Below are positions 52,067 to 59,614 of a DNA stretch of 64,000 nt, one piece after another. The translations under genes were made by a program, and so were the position numbers. The stretch is from contig JAGCCO010000018.1 of assembly GCA_017651645.1 (NCBI GenBank), positions 62,001 through 126,000 of the forward strand, written 5' to 3'. The first letter of the stretch is position 1; each line of letters starts with the position of its first letter. Under the pieces are notes generated by a model, which saw only the letters and a list, made by a program, of their open reading frames with translations, was not told the DNA's origin and ran no database searches. Origin of the DNA: Bacteroidales bacterium. GTDB taxonomy: Bacteria > Bacteroidota > Bacteroidia > Bacteroidales > F082.

Positions 52067-54005
52067 GTGATTCTATCGTCATCCTCATCCGCCATTTCCA
52101 CTGGTTTTTGGCGTTTGATGGGACATTGATTTGGTCGTCCATAGGGTTGGACGACCAATTTTTTTCGTTCAGGTCCAAGAGGTCTTGCATGGGATAGATG
52201 TTCCATTTCGAAGGGCTGTCCAAGTGCTTGTCCACGATCTTCATGAGGGTTTTTGCCGTGACTTTACGGTCATCAAGGTCGAGGCTGTCGAGGAACTGGC
52301 GGGTGCGGACACGGTCTTCTGCCAGCCAGCCGCGCAAGGTGGACATGTCATGGGTACCGGTGGTGTAGACGCAGTTCTCGGGCAGGTCTTCAGTCAGCAC
52401 AAATGGGTGACCGAATACCTTTGGCATGCGTTGTACCTCAAGGCTCATGATGTCCAATTCATGCATCACCTCGGGCACACAAGCGGGAATCATGCCAAGG
52501 TCTTCACCGCAAGCAATCATCTTCGTTGCGTTAACTAAGGCAGGCAACTTTTCCAAAGCTTTCTGCTTCCAGAAGTCGTTGTGGCGGTGGAAATAGAAGT
52601 CCTCGTAAATGGCATCGATGGCCTGTTTTTGGTCGTCGCTGAGGGCTTGGTAGGCCTTGGTCTTTTGCAACTCGATGCGAGGGATGTATTTGCCTTTTTC
52701 GTTTGGGGCAGTGATGAAAAGTGTGTCAACGCCTTTCTTCAAGTGTTTGCTCTTGACGAAATGGAAGCCTTGGTTTTCGATTTCTTCCACGCTGAGCGGT
52801 AGAGCAGGGCTGAAATGTCCCAACAAACCCGATTTGGCGGTCTTTGGTATCTCCCAAATACGGAAAAAGCCCAAGATATGATCGATGCGGTAGGCGTCGA
52901 AGTAGCGGGCCATCACCTGAAGGCGGCAACGCCACCAGGCGTAGTTGTCTTTGGCCATTGCGTCCCAGTTGTATGACGGGAAGCCCCAGTTTTGTCCCTC
53001 GGCAGCGAAATCATCGGGCGGAGCACCTACTTGTACATCAAGATGGAACAAATCGGGATGGCTTTTCACGTCCACGCCTTCGGGATTCACACCGATGGGG
53101 ATGTCTCCTTTCAGCAGCAGACCTTTGTCGTGCAAAGCATTGACGGCTTCGCGCAGTTGTTTGTCGCAATGATATTGCAGGAAGAGATGGATTTCCTGTC
53201 CGTTGCCATCGCGCTCGGCGCAATATTGGGCATAGTCGAGAAGCCAGTCTTCGTTGTCTTTGACAAATTGTTGGAACTCAGCGGTTTCTTTTATTGTGTT
53301 CCATTGTTGCTCGAAGGCGGTTTGGAAATATTTCCATTTGGCTTTCAGCACCTTGGGATAATCGACGTCATCCTTTCCGTTGAGTATCGTCCGCATCCGC
53401 TTGAAAGCCGCGTCCTCTTTGATACCCAATTGTTTGAGGTTAAGATAAATCGGGTTCAGTGCAAAGGCCGAGATGGCATTATAAGGGTAGGAGTCGCGCC
53501 AGTCATAATGCGCCGTCGTGTCGTTGATGGGCAGGATTTGGATGATTTTCAGGTCGTTGGCTACGCACCAATCGCCCAATTTCGGCAGGTCGGCATATTC
53601 CCCGATGCCGAAATCATCCTCTGTACGCAGGCTGAACAGCGGCACAGCCACGCCTTTCATCGTTTGGCGCTCGGTGAGGCCGAACCAGTCCCAAACGCGG
53701 TCTTTGCCCTCGGGCAAAATGCGGTTGGGGCCGTCCTCCCATCGGATTTGGACGTTTTCACGGATGAAATATTTGTATTCCGTTGTTTGTAGAGACGCGA
53801 TTGATCGCGTCTCATCAATGTGTTTCATTTGTTTCGGAGACGCGATGAATCGCGTCTCTACAAGGGCCGACCAAATCCCAGGTCCCACATATTCCAATGC
53901 AATGGCCTTGTCAGGGTTCCAATTGCCTAATTCTGTGCTGTTTCCCGTGAGGAACAATTCCTCACCCCAGTGGCTGTCGTATCTTAATCTGAATAAAGTT
54001 TTCAT
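52044..54005 (-). CDS. malQ: 4-alpha-glucanotransferase with N-terminal CBM20
   Basis: 653 residues, the long plant DPE2-like form. A CBM20 starch-binding domain (about 1-100, FRLRYDSHWGEELFLTGN, then EYKYFIRENVQIRWEDGPN) precedes the GH77 barrel with VPLFSLRTEDDFGIGEYADLPKLGDW, the nucleophile region DAYRIDHILGFFRIWEIP, acid CGEDLGMIP, and GTHDMSTLRGW. It breaks down maltodextrins. A palindromic repeat pair interrupts the CBM20 domain in frame at 53787-53863, adding about 25 residues. The promoter box lies 5 nt before the ATG, so the mRNA may be leaderless. Confidence 0.95.
   Translation of the reverse strand: MKTLFRLRYDSHWGEELFLTGNSTELGNWNPDKAIALEYVGPGIWSALVETRFIASPKQMKHIDETRSIASLQTTEYKYFIRENVQIRWEDGPNRILPEGKDRVWDWFGLTERQTMKGVAVPLFSLRTEDDFGIGEYADLPKLGDWCVANDLKIIQILPINDTTAHYDWRDSYPYNAISAFALNPIYLNLKQLGIKEDAAFKRMRTILNGKDDVDYPKVLKAKWKYFQTAFEQQWNTIKETAEFQQFVKDNEDWLLDYAQYCAERDGNGQEIHLFLQYHCDKQLREAVNALHDKGLLLKGDIPIGVNPEGVDVKSHPDLFHLDVQVGAPPDDFAAEGQNWGFPSYNWDAMAKDNYAWWRCRLQVMARYFDAYRIDHILGFFRIWEIPKTAKSGLLGHFSPALPLSVEEIENQGFHFVKSKHLKKGVDTLFITAPNEKGKYIPRIELQKTKAYQALSDDQKQAIDAIYEDFYFHRHNDFWKQKALEKLPALVNATKMIACGEDLGMIPACVPEVMHELDIMSLEVQRMPKVFGHPFVLTEDLPENCVYTTGTHDMSTLRGWLAEDRVRTRQFLDSLDLDDRKVTAKTLMKIVDKHLDSPSKWNIYPMQDLLDLNEKNWSSNPMDDQINVPSNAKNQWKWRMRMTIESLTDSHHG
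53787..53863. repeat. In-frame palindromic repeat pair inside malQ
   Basis: Two copies of the palindrome GAGACGCGAT(N2)ATCGCGTCTC flank a 24-bp spacer, and the outer ends TTGTA and TACAA make the whole 77 bp an inverted repeat. In the coding frame both copies read ETR[FS]IAS. The TAGAGACG/CGTCTCTA ends recur at 59545-59570. Confidence 0.93.
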
Positions 54006-54009
54006 GCCG

Positions 54010-54017
54010 CAAAAGTA
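54010..54017 (-). promoter_or_regulatory. -7 box almost touching the malQ start
   Basis: Minus-strand TACTTTTG. The box ends only 4 bases before the ATG. Confidence 0.6.
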
Positions 54018-54023
54018 AGGAAA

Positions 54024-55283
54024 TTATTCGATCCTCACCTGATACAAAGCCCTTCTATGGTTGGCGCCTGTGGGATAAATGAAATACAGCACCCCATCGT
54101 GAATCCTTAGGTTTTGCGCGAAGGGATAGCCGCTGAGGTCCATGACGGCGGTGGCGGTGCCGGTCTTCAAGTCGATGCGTTTCAGCGTGCCGACACCGTC
54201 GTTGACGAAAATGGTGTAGAATTCTTTTCGGGCAACGTCTACCAACATGTTTTGCTTCCAGCGGCGGTCGGGTTCCATCTTGCCGTTCCATTTGCGGTAT
54301 TCGTGGAAGGTGAGGGGATAGCGCGCCAGTACATTGCCCTCAGTGTCGAAGACGAGGGTCTCGTGGTCGACATAGGCAAAGAGGTAAAACCTGTTGTCGA
54401 TGGCGTAGATGGGGGCATACACCGGTTCGATGTAATCGGCTTCCCAGCGTCCCCGTATCCGCCGGATGCTGGCAGCGGCTTCCTCGTCTTCGATGTAGTG
54501 GAGTAATATCGGCTCATTGTCGTGACCGAGGTAGTTCCGGTAATAGCTTACTCCCGTGCCGAAAAAGTGACGCCATCCTGTGATGAAAACGTTGTCGGTT
54601 GCTGTTACGATGGTGGAGAACTTTTCATAGAACTCCTTCCTCGGCATGGAATAGTAGAAGTTCATCTGGCCTTTCTTGTCATTATCATATTCCATAAATC
54701 CGACCAGGCTGGCTTGGTAGTCGTTGAGGGCATAGATGTCACCGAAAGCGTCTCTGTTCAGGATTTTGTAACGCGAAGAGATCGGCATTTCGTGCAAAGT
54801 GTCCATGTCGAAGGACAGATGGAGCAGTGCGGAGTTGCGACGTCGGTATACAATCAGATAAATGCCATCCTCACGGATGGTGTAGTCGAGGACGGTCATC
54901 ACGGGATTGTCGTAGGCTTTGTGGGGCGCATTGGCAGTGATCTCCACCTCAAGCAGCTGGTGGCTACGGGTTTTCATCTTGACTGTCAGGTTTTTACCGT
55001 TGATGTCTTTTTCTTTAATGGTGTAGTAGGTGGGCTCAAAGACCATGTGGGCGAAACGGAGTATGTCGCCAGTCTTGGCGTGGCTGTAAGTGAATCGGCC
55101 GTGCTCGTCGGTGACGGAAACGAGCAGCGAGTCGTGCACATAAACGCTCACATTCTCAATAACTTTGCCATTCTCGTCTTTGCAATAGCCTTGCACAACA
55201 GTGCGTTCTTGGGCTGTTGCGCTCAAGCTTGTCATCATGCAAGCGGCCAACAGCAGGATGGAAAAGTAGTATTTGTGTTTCAT
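54024..55283 (-). CDS. CarboxypepD-reg + propeller-like surface protein, copy 1
   Basis: 419 residues. Signal peptide about 1-24 (SATAQ). A carboxypeptidase-regulatory-like beta-sandwich (about 28-105: VVQGYCKDENGKVIENVSVYVHDSLLVSVTDEHGRF) is followed by about 300 residues of repeated strand-turn text (YDNPVMTVLDYTIREDGIYLI, YLFAYVDHETLVFDTEGNVLARYPL, DGVLYFIYPTG), consistent with a six-bladed beta-propeller. No enzyme motif. It starts 5 bp after the stop of a clear paralog, so the two form an operon. Function unknown; no T9SS domain is seen. Confidence 0.82.
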   Translation of the reverse strand: MKHKYYFSILLLAACMMTSLSATAQERTVVQGYCKDENGKVIENVSVYVHDSLLVSVTDEHGRFTYSHAKTGDILRFAHMVFEPTYYTIKEKDINGKNLTVKMKTRSHQLLEVEITANAPHKAYDNPVMTVLDYTIREDGIYLIVYRRRNSALLHLSFDMDTLHEMPISSRYKILNRDAFGDIYALNDYQASLVGFMEYDNDKKGQMNFYYSMPRKEFYEKFSTIVTATDNVFITGWRHFFGTGVSYYRNYLGHDNEPILLHYIEDEEAAASIRRIRGRWEADYIEPVYAPIYAIDNRFYLFAYVDHETLVFDTEGNVLARYPLTFHEYRKWNGKMEPDRRWKQNMLVDVARKEFYTIFVNDGVGTLKRIDLKTGTATAVMDLSGYPFAQNLRIHDGVLYFIYPTGANHRRALYQVRIE

Positions 55284-55288
55284 GGCTG

Positions 55289-56611
55289 TTAAGTTTTTGA
55301 AATAGTTTGAGATAGGGAAATATCGTCATAATCAATCCTCACCTGATACAAAGCCTTTCTATGATTGTACCCCGTGGGATAGAGGAAATACAATGTTCCA
55401 TTGTGGACGCGCATCATTTCCGCGAAAGGGTAGCCGCTGAGGTCCATGACAGGCTTGGCTGTCCCTGTTTCCAGGTCAATGCGCAGCAAGGTGCATAGTC
55501 CGTCTTCGACAAGATAGCTGTAGAACTCCTTTCTAGCTTCATCGGCCATCATCTTTTTCTTCCAACGTTTGTCTGTTTCCAGTTTGCCGTTCCATTTCTT
55601 GTTCATGTGGAAGGTCAGTGGATGGCGTTCCAATTCTTTGCCGACCGCATCGAAAATGATGGTCTCGCAATCAGTGTAGGCGAAGAGATAGATCTTGTTG
55701 TCGATTCCAAAGATCGGGTTGAAGATGTAATAGAGTTTTGGATAAAGAGTCAGCATGTAGGTTGTAAATTTGTCAAGCCCACCTTTGCCACGAAGCATTT
55801 GCATAAGGTCGTCACGACGCTCTTCATCTACGATATGGTGCAGCATGTACACTGTATCGGCTGTGGGTGTCACGCAATAATAATATTGCTCGAGGCCAAA
55901 AAACGCATACCGCCCGGTAATGACTACGCTGTCGGAAGCAGTGATGATGGGGCCGTAAAGTTCGTAAAACTTTGATATTGAGATGGGCGGAAACAGATAC
56001 ATTTCTTTCTTTTGTCCTTTACTAAAACCGCTGAATCCCACTTGGCAGGCCTTGTCGTGGCTGATGACATGCACAAAACCGTAAAAATCCCTAAATACAT
56101 TCTTGTATTCGGAGGAAATCTTCAACTCGTGTAGCGTGTCCATTTCGAAGGAAAGGTGGAGTAGGGTGGAATTTCTGCGTCGGTAGGCCAGCATATAAAT
56201 GCCGTCTTCGCAAATCACGTAGTCGAGGACACTCATCACGGGGTTGTCGTAAGCGATGTGCGGCGCGTTGGCCGTCACTTCCACCTCATGCAGTTCATGT
56301 TTCTTGGTTTTGATGCTGATGTTGATAGGTTTGCCGTTCAAGTCTTCATCTTTGACGGTGTAAGAGGAGGGCTCATAGGCCATGTGGGCGAAACGAAGTT
56401 GGTCGCCTGCCTTGGCATGGATGTAGGTGAAGCAGCCGTTTTCATCAGTGACACAGATAAGCTGTGAGTTGCTTACGTAAACACTTACATTTTCTATGGC
56501 CTTGCCTTTTTCGTTGACGCAAATGCCTTGCACGATAGTGTGTTGTTGGGCAGTGGCCTGGAAAACAGTTATGAGGCCGAAAAGCAGGAGAAGTAAGGTA
56601 GACTTTTTCAT
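55289..56611 (-). CDS. CarboxypepD-reg + propeller-like surface protein, copy 2
   Basis: 440 residues from ATG 56611; a TTG start 12 codons earlier overlaps the promoter box (56645-56652) and is unlikely. Signal peptide about 1-22 (QATAQ). Same plan as the downstream paralog: VVQGICVNEKGKAIENVSVYVSNSQLICVTDENGCF, YDNPVMSVLDYVICEDGIYMLAYRRRNS, YLFAYTDCETIIFDAVGKELERHPL. Intact to the end. The pair arose by tandem duplication. Related proteins occur in other Bacteroidetes next to transport or signalling genes, but no function is established. Confidence 0.82.
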   Translation of the reverse strand: MKKSTLLLLLFGLITVFQATAQQHTIVQGICVNEKGKAIENVSVYVSNSQLICVTDENGCFTYIHAKAGDQLRFAHMAYEPSSYTVKDEDLNGKPINISIKTKKHELHEVEVTANAPHIAYDNPVMSVLDYVICEDGIYMLAYRRRNSTLLHLSFEMDTLHELKISSEYKNVFRDFYGFVHVISHDKACQVGFSGFSKGQKKEMYLFPPISISKFYELYGPIITASDSVVITGRYAFFGLEQYYYCVTPTADTVYMLHHIVDEERRDDLMQMLRGKGGLDKFTTYMLTLYPKLYYIFNPIFGIDNKIYLFAYTDCETIIFDAVGKELERHPLTFHMNKKWNGKLETDKRWKKKMMADEARKEFYSYLVEDGLCTLLRIDLETGTAKPVMDLSGYPFAEMMRVHNGTLYFLYPTGYNHRKALYQVRIDYDDISLSQTISKT

Positions 56612-56644
56612 GGCTTTACTGTTTTTATGCTCCTTATTATGGGA

Positions 56645-56652
56645 CAAAAATA
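56645..56652 (-). promoter_or_regulatory. -7 box for the paralog operon
   Basis: Minus-strand TATTTTTG, about 34 bp before the ATG. An AAGGAG lies between the two. Confidence 0.6.
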
Positions 56653-56718
56653 GTAAAAAAATCGATTAAACAAGAAAAATATTCATTTTAATTCAAAATA
56701 TTCCGTTTAAAATTGTTT

Positions 56719-56748
56719 TTGCTAGCATTTCAAGAATTGTTATCTTTG
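56719..56748 (+). promoter_or_regulatory. Promoter of the hexapeptide acyltransferase gene
   Basis: TTG at 56719-56721 and TATCTTTG at 56741-56748, 19 bp apart. Confidence 0.75.
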
Positions 56749-56769
56749 CACCGATTAACAATACCACCA

Positions 56770-57432
56770 ATGACCGCTTTCGATTTCTTTAATATCATCC
56801 GCTCGATCCCGAAGACCTTGCACTTCAACCTGCATTATTTTCCGCTTAAGACGGCCTTGAAGCTGCCTGTGGTGGTGTCGCACCGCACCTATTTGCGCGA
56901 GTTGCACGGCAAGGTAGAGCTTCCTGAGAAGGTGGAAAGGGCGATGATAAAGATCGGTTTCGGTGATGTGGGACACTACGACCGCAAGCGCTCACGCGGC
57001 ATCTGGCAGGTAAGCGGCACGGTCAGTTTCGGAGGCAAGGCGAGCATCGGGCATGGTTCCAAACTCTCAGTGAGAGGCCATTTGAGTCTCGGTGCCGATT
57101 TCAACTTGACCGCCGAAAGCACCATCGTCTGCGCCAAGGAGATCCGTTTCGGCGATGACTGCCTGCTGAGTTGGGACATCCTCGTGATGGACACCGACGA
57201 GCATCCCTTGTATGATACGGAAAGCCAACGCATCAACCCCGATAAAGCCATCGTGGTGGGCGACCATGTTTGGATAGGGTGCAAATGCGTGCTGCTGAAA
57301 GGCGCAGAGGTGCCGAACAACACAGTGTTGGCGGCAGGCACACTGCTTACCTCAGCCTTCAACGGCGAGAATCAAGTGATTGGTGGCAATCCCCCTGTCG
57401 TCCTCAAATCCGACGTCCGCTGGGAACATTGA
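56770..57432 (+). CDS. Left-handed beta-helix (hexapeptide) acyltransferase
   Basis: 220 residues from ATG 56770; the longer frame runs back through the promoter. Hexapeptide repeats (GTVSFGGKASIGHGSKLSVRGHLSLGADFNLTAESTIVCAKEIRFGDDCLLS) are followed by the catalytic-His region VMDTDEHPLYDTE and the C-terminal VVGDHVWIGCKCVLLKGAEVPNNTVLAAGTLLT, typical of WbbJ/maa/nodL-like O-acetyltransferases acting on surface sugars. The acceptor is unknown. Convergent with adk across a structured 150-bp gap. Confidence 0.9.
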   Translation: MTAFDFFNIIRSIPKTLHFNLHYFPLKTALKLPVVVSHRTYLRELHGKVELPEKVERAMIKIGFGDVGHYDRKRSRGIWQVSGTVSFGGKASIGHGSKLSVRGHLSLGADFNLTAESTIVCAKEIRFGDDCLLSWDILVMDTDEHPLYDTESQRINPDKAIVVGDHVWIGCKCVLLKGAEVPNNTVLAAGTLLTSAFNGENQVIGGNPPVVLKSDVRWEH

Positions 57433-57441
57433 TTTTTTTGT

Positions 57442-57575
57442 CACAAAACGGACAAAACTCTCAAAACTATCTTTATAGCATGGGCGGCTTCACAACCGTG
57501 TCGCCGCCGGGAAGCCGCCAGTTGGCGTGCTTCCCAACGAACTTTAGAGGTTTTGCTTGTTTTGTAGGTTTTGTG
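57442..57575. repeat. Structured palindromic element with CAAAACnnn arms
   Basis: The left arm is CACAAAAC-nnn-CAAAAC-nnn-CAAAAC (57442-57467). The right arm is the complement, three GTTTTG words ending GTTTTGTG at 57575. Inner stems: GGGAAGCnGCCA/GGCGnGCTTCCC (57509-57535) and a GGCGGC/GCCGCC pair. It lies between convergent genes and may terminate both. Confidence 0.85.
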
Positions 57576-57580
57576 ATGAA

Positions 57581-58150
57581 TTATAAAGCGTCAATTACCG
57601 TGCAGAGGTTCTCGAAGATCTGTGGGATTTCGCCTACGCCGTTCACCGCGTGCAGGTTGTCCTTGGCTTCATAGAAGTCGAGCACAGGGCGTGTCTTCTC
57701 TTCATATTCCACGAAACGGTGCTTGATGGAGTCGAGGTTGTCGTCAGCGCGACCGCTGGTCTTGCCGCGTTCCAACATGCGTTCAATGAGGAGCTCCTCG
57801 GGCACTTCGAGGCTCAGCACACCCGTCAGCGACATGCCGAATTTCTCCATCATCTCGTCCAAAATCTCGGCTTGGCGCACCGTACGTGGGTAGCCGTCAA
57901 AGAGGAAACCGGCCGAGTCCATGTTCTCGGAGAGTTTCTTCTCGATGATTTTGGCCACGATTTCGTCGGAGACGAGGTTGCCTTGGCTGATGATTTCCTT
58001 CACTTGCAGACCCAATTCACTTTCGGCGGCGATTTCCTCGCGCAGGATTTCACCGGTGGAGATATAGGTCAGGTTGTATTTCTCGCGCAGGAACTGCGAC
58101 TGCGTTCCCTTGCCTGCCCCTGGAGGGCCGAATAATATGATGTTAAGCAT
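57581..58150 (-). CDS. adk: Adenylate kinase
   Basis: 189 residues, the short form without a zinc lid. P-loop FGPPGAGKGTQ, the AMP-binding STGEILREEI and FLFDGYPRTVRQAE, the lid MLERGKTSGRADD, and the conserved RPVLDFYEAKDNLHAVNGVGE. Interconverts ATP, ADP and AMP. It is flanked on both sides by palindromic word elements. It is transcribed in the same direction as hpt, 82 bp apart. Confidence 0.97.
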   Translation of the reverse strand: MLNIILFGPPGAGKGTQSQFLREKYNLTYISTGEILREEIAAESELGLQVKEIISQGNLVSDEIVAKIIEKKLSENMDSAGFLFDGYPRTVRQAEILDEMMEKFGMSLTGVLSLEVPEELLIERMLERGKTSGRADDNLDSIKHRFVEYEEKTRPVLDFYEAKDNLHAVNGVGEIPQIFENLCTVIDAL

Positions 58151-58162
58151 AACGTTATGTTT

Positions 58163-58237
58163 TTAAATTCGGAATGTTGAATGCTGAATTCGGAATGAGA
58201 TCATTCAGCATTCCGCATTCATAATTCCGCATTCAGT
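58163..58237. repeat. Word element on the hpt stop codon
   Basis: Minus-strand sense: the hpt TGA is the start of TGAATGCGGAATTA, TGAATGCGGAATGC, TGAATGA, followed by the approximate complement (TTCAGCATTCAACATTCCG). The two halves form an imperfect hairpin between hpt and adk. Confidence 0.85.
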
Positions 58238-58778
58238 TTTCTATGATTTTATAAATATCCGGTAAATTTCTCCCCTGTTGGTCATAATCCAATCCATAGC
58301 CTACGATGAACTCGTTGCCGATGTCCATGCCTTTGTAGTCGATAGGGTAGGAGTACTGGAAGTTGTCCGGTTTGAAGAACAGCGTGGCGATGCGCACATC
58401 GGCAGCCTTCAAGTCGCGGAGCTTCTGGGTGGTGTAGCGCAAGGTGTGGCCCGTGTCGACGATGTCTTCCACGATGACGACATGGCGGCCGTACAGGGAA
58501 TGGTCCAGGCCGATGAGCTCGCGGATGACATTAGTGGTCTCCGTGCCAGCGTATGACGACAGCTTGACGAAACTGATCTCGCACGGAATCGTCAGCCGCT
58601 TGAACAGCTCGGAGGCAAACATGAAGGCGCCGTTGAGCACCACAAGGAACAAGGGGTTCATACCTTCTAAGTCCTTGTTGATTTGGTCGGCCACGGTTTG
58701 GATGCTGGCCTCGATTTTTTCTTGGGGGATGTACAGCCCAAATTCCTTGTCTAAGACTTTTACTGTTTTCATTTTCAA
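58233..58778 (-). CDS. hpt: Hypoxanthine phosphoribosyltransferase
   Basis: 181 residues, type I PRTase. LFLVVLNGAFMFASEL, the PRPP loop VVIVEDIVDTGHTL near residue 100, the flexible loop SYAGTETTN, and the base-recognition FIVGYGLDYDQQGRNLPDIY confirm it. Salvages hypoxanthine/guanine to IMP/GMP. A good promoter lies at 58817-58846 on the minus strand. Confidence 0.96.
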   Translation of the reverse strand: MKMKTVKVLDKEFGLYIPQEKIEASIQTVADQINKDLEGMNPLFLVVLNGAFMFASELFKRLTIPCEISFVKLSSYAGTETTNVIRELIGLDHSLYGRHVVIVEDIVDTGHTLRYTTQKLRDLKAADVRIATLFFKPDNFQYSYPIDYKGMDIGNEFIVGYGLDYDQQGRNLPDIYKIIEN

Positions 58779-58816
58779 AGGATTGATGTTTTCTTGCCCT
58801 TTTGACTAAGGCGACA

Positions 58817-58846
58817 CAAATATACAAAATGCTTCTATTGGGTCAA
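58817..58846 (-). promoter_or_regulatory. hpt promoter
   Basis: Minus-strand TATATTTG at 58817-58824 and TTG at 58844-58846, 19 bp apart. Confidence 0.75.
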
Positions 58847-58864
58847 CCGCATTGGAAAAAAAAC

Positions 58865-58872
58865 TACTTTTG
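58865..58872 (+). promoter_or_regulatory. -7 box for purE
   Basis: TACTTTTG. It makes a roughly 135-nt leader that contains the whole palindromic element 58880-58983. Confidence 0.6.
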
Positions 58873-58879
58873 CGTCAAA

Positions 58880-58983
58880 ACTATGGCCTATAGCCCATGG
58901 CCAATGGCCTGACCCACGAAAAGCTTTGAATCCCATGCTTTCGATGGGACAAGCCTTAGGCCATTAGCCATCAGCCATAGGCC
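58880..58983. repeat. Hairpin element of ATGGCC words in the purE leader
   Basis: The left arm ACTATGGCCTATAGCCCATG and the right arm (near-complement ending CCATAGGCC) enclose an inner stem TCCCAT-gctttcg-ATGGGA (58931-58949). It is followed by AACTGAAC-like 7-8-bp words up to the purE start. Confidence 0.85.
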
Positions 58984-59013
58984 AACTGAACAACTAAACA
59001 ACTGACAACTGAT

Positions 59014-59520
59014 ATGACTCCAATAGTAAGCATCATTATGGGAAGCACCTCCGACCTTCCCGTTTTAGAAAAAGCCGCACAGTTCTTCGACGAGATGGAG
59101 ATCCCGTTTGAGATGAACGCCCTCAGTGCGCATCGTACGCCGCAGGAAGTGGAACGGTTTGCCCGCGAGGCCCAAGGCCGTGGCATTAAAGTGATCATCG
59201 CCGCCGCTGGCATGGCTGCCGCATTGCCGGGCGTGATTGCCGCCAACACCACCTTGCCTGTCATCGGTGTGCCAGTGAAGGGTATGCTTGATGGCCTCGA
59301 TGCCATGTTATCCATCATCCAGATGCCTCCCGGTATCCCTGTGGCCACAGTGGGCGTGAATGGTGCGCTCAATGCCGCCATCCTTGCCGCTGAGATGCTG
59401 GCCTTGAGCGATGCCGAGATGGCCGCCAAAGTGGCCAACTACAAGGAGAATCTGAAGAACAAGATCACGAAGGCGAATGCCGAACTGAAAGAGGTGAAGT
59501 ACAAGTTCAAGACCAATTGA
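59014..59520 (+). CDS. purE: PurE, N5-CAIR mutase/AIR carboxylase
   Basis: 168 residues, full length. IIMGSTSDLPVLEKA, the catalytic SAHRTP near residue 40, AAAGMAAALPGVIA, PVIGVPVKGM and MPPGIPVATVGVNGA are all present. Class I enzymes have AAHLPG where this has AAALPG; I believe this reading is usual in Bacteroidetes but cannot confirm it. Acts in de novo purine synthesis, matching the nearby adk and hpt. Its leader carries a palindromic element, so structure-dependent control is possible. Confidence 0.95.
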   Translation: MTPIVSIIMGSTSDLPVLEKAAQFFDEMEIPFEMNALSAHRTPQEVERFAREAQGRGIKVIIAAAGMAAALPGVIAANTTLPVIGVPVKGMLDGLDAMLSIIQMPPGIPVATVGVNGALNAAILAAEMLALSDAEMAAKVANYKENLKNKITKANAELKEVKYKFKTN

Positions 59521-59544
59521 TTATAGGGGTAATGTTGACAAAAA

Positions 59545-59570
59545 TAGAGACGGCGCAAGCACCGTCTCTA
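59545..59570. terminator. TAGAGACGG hairpin after purE
   Basis: TAGAGACGG-cgcaagca-CCGTCTCTA, between the convergent purE and T9SS cargo genes. Its arms share TAGAGACG/CGTCTCTA with the palindrome inside malQ. The U tract is poor, so a termination role is only possible. Confidence 0.6.
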
Positions 59571-59614
59571 CCAAACCAAATCAACTAAAACCAAATCATA
59601 TGGAAAAACTTTAC

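Noticed and set aside
53787..53863. Assembly error or frameshift in malQ
   Set aside because: The reading frame is kept exactly and the palindromic structure is intact, so a real insertion is the better explanation.
58880..58983. Purine riboswitch in the purE leader
   Set aside because: No three-way junction or conserved purine/PRPP aptamer core could be recognised; word repeats explain the pairing.
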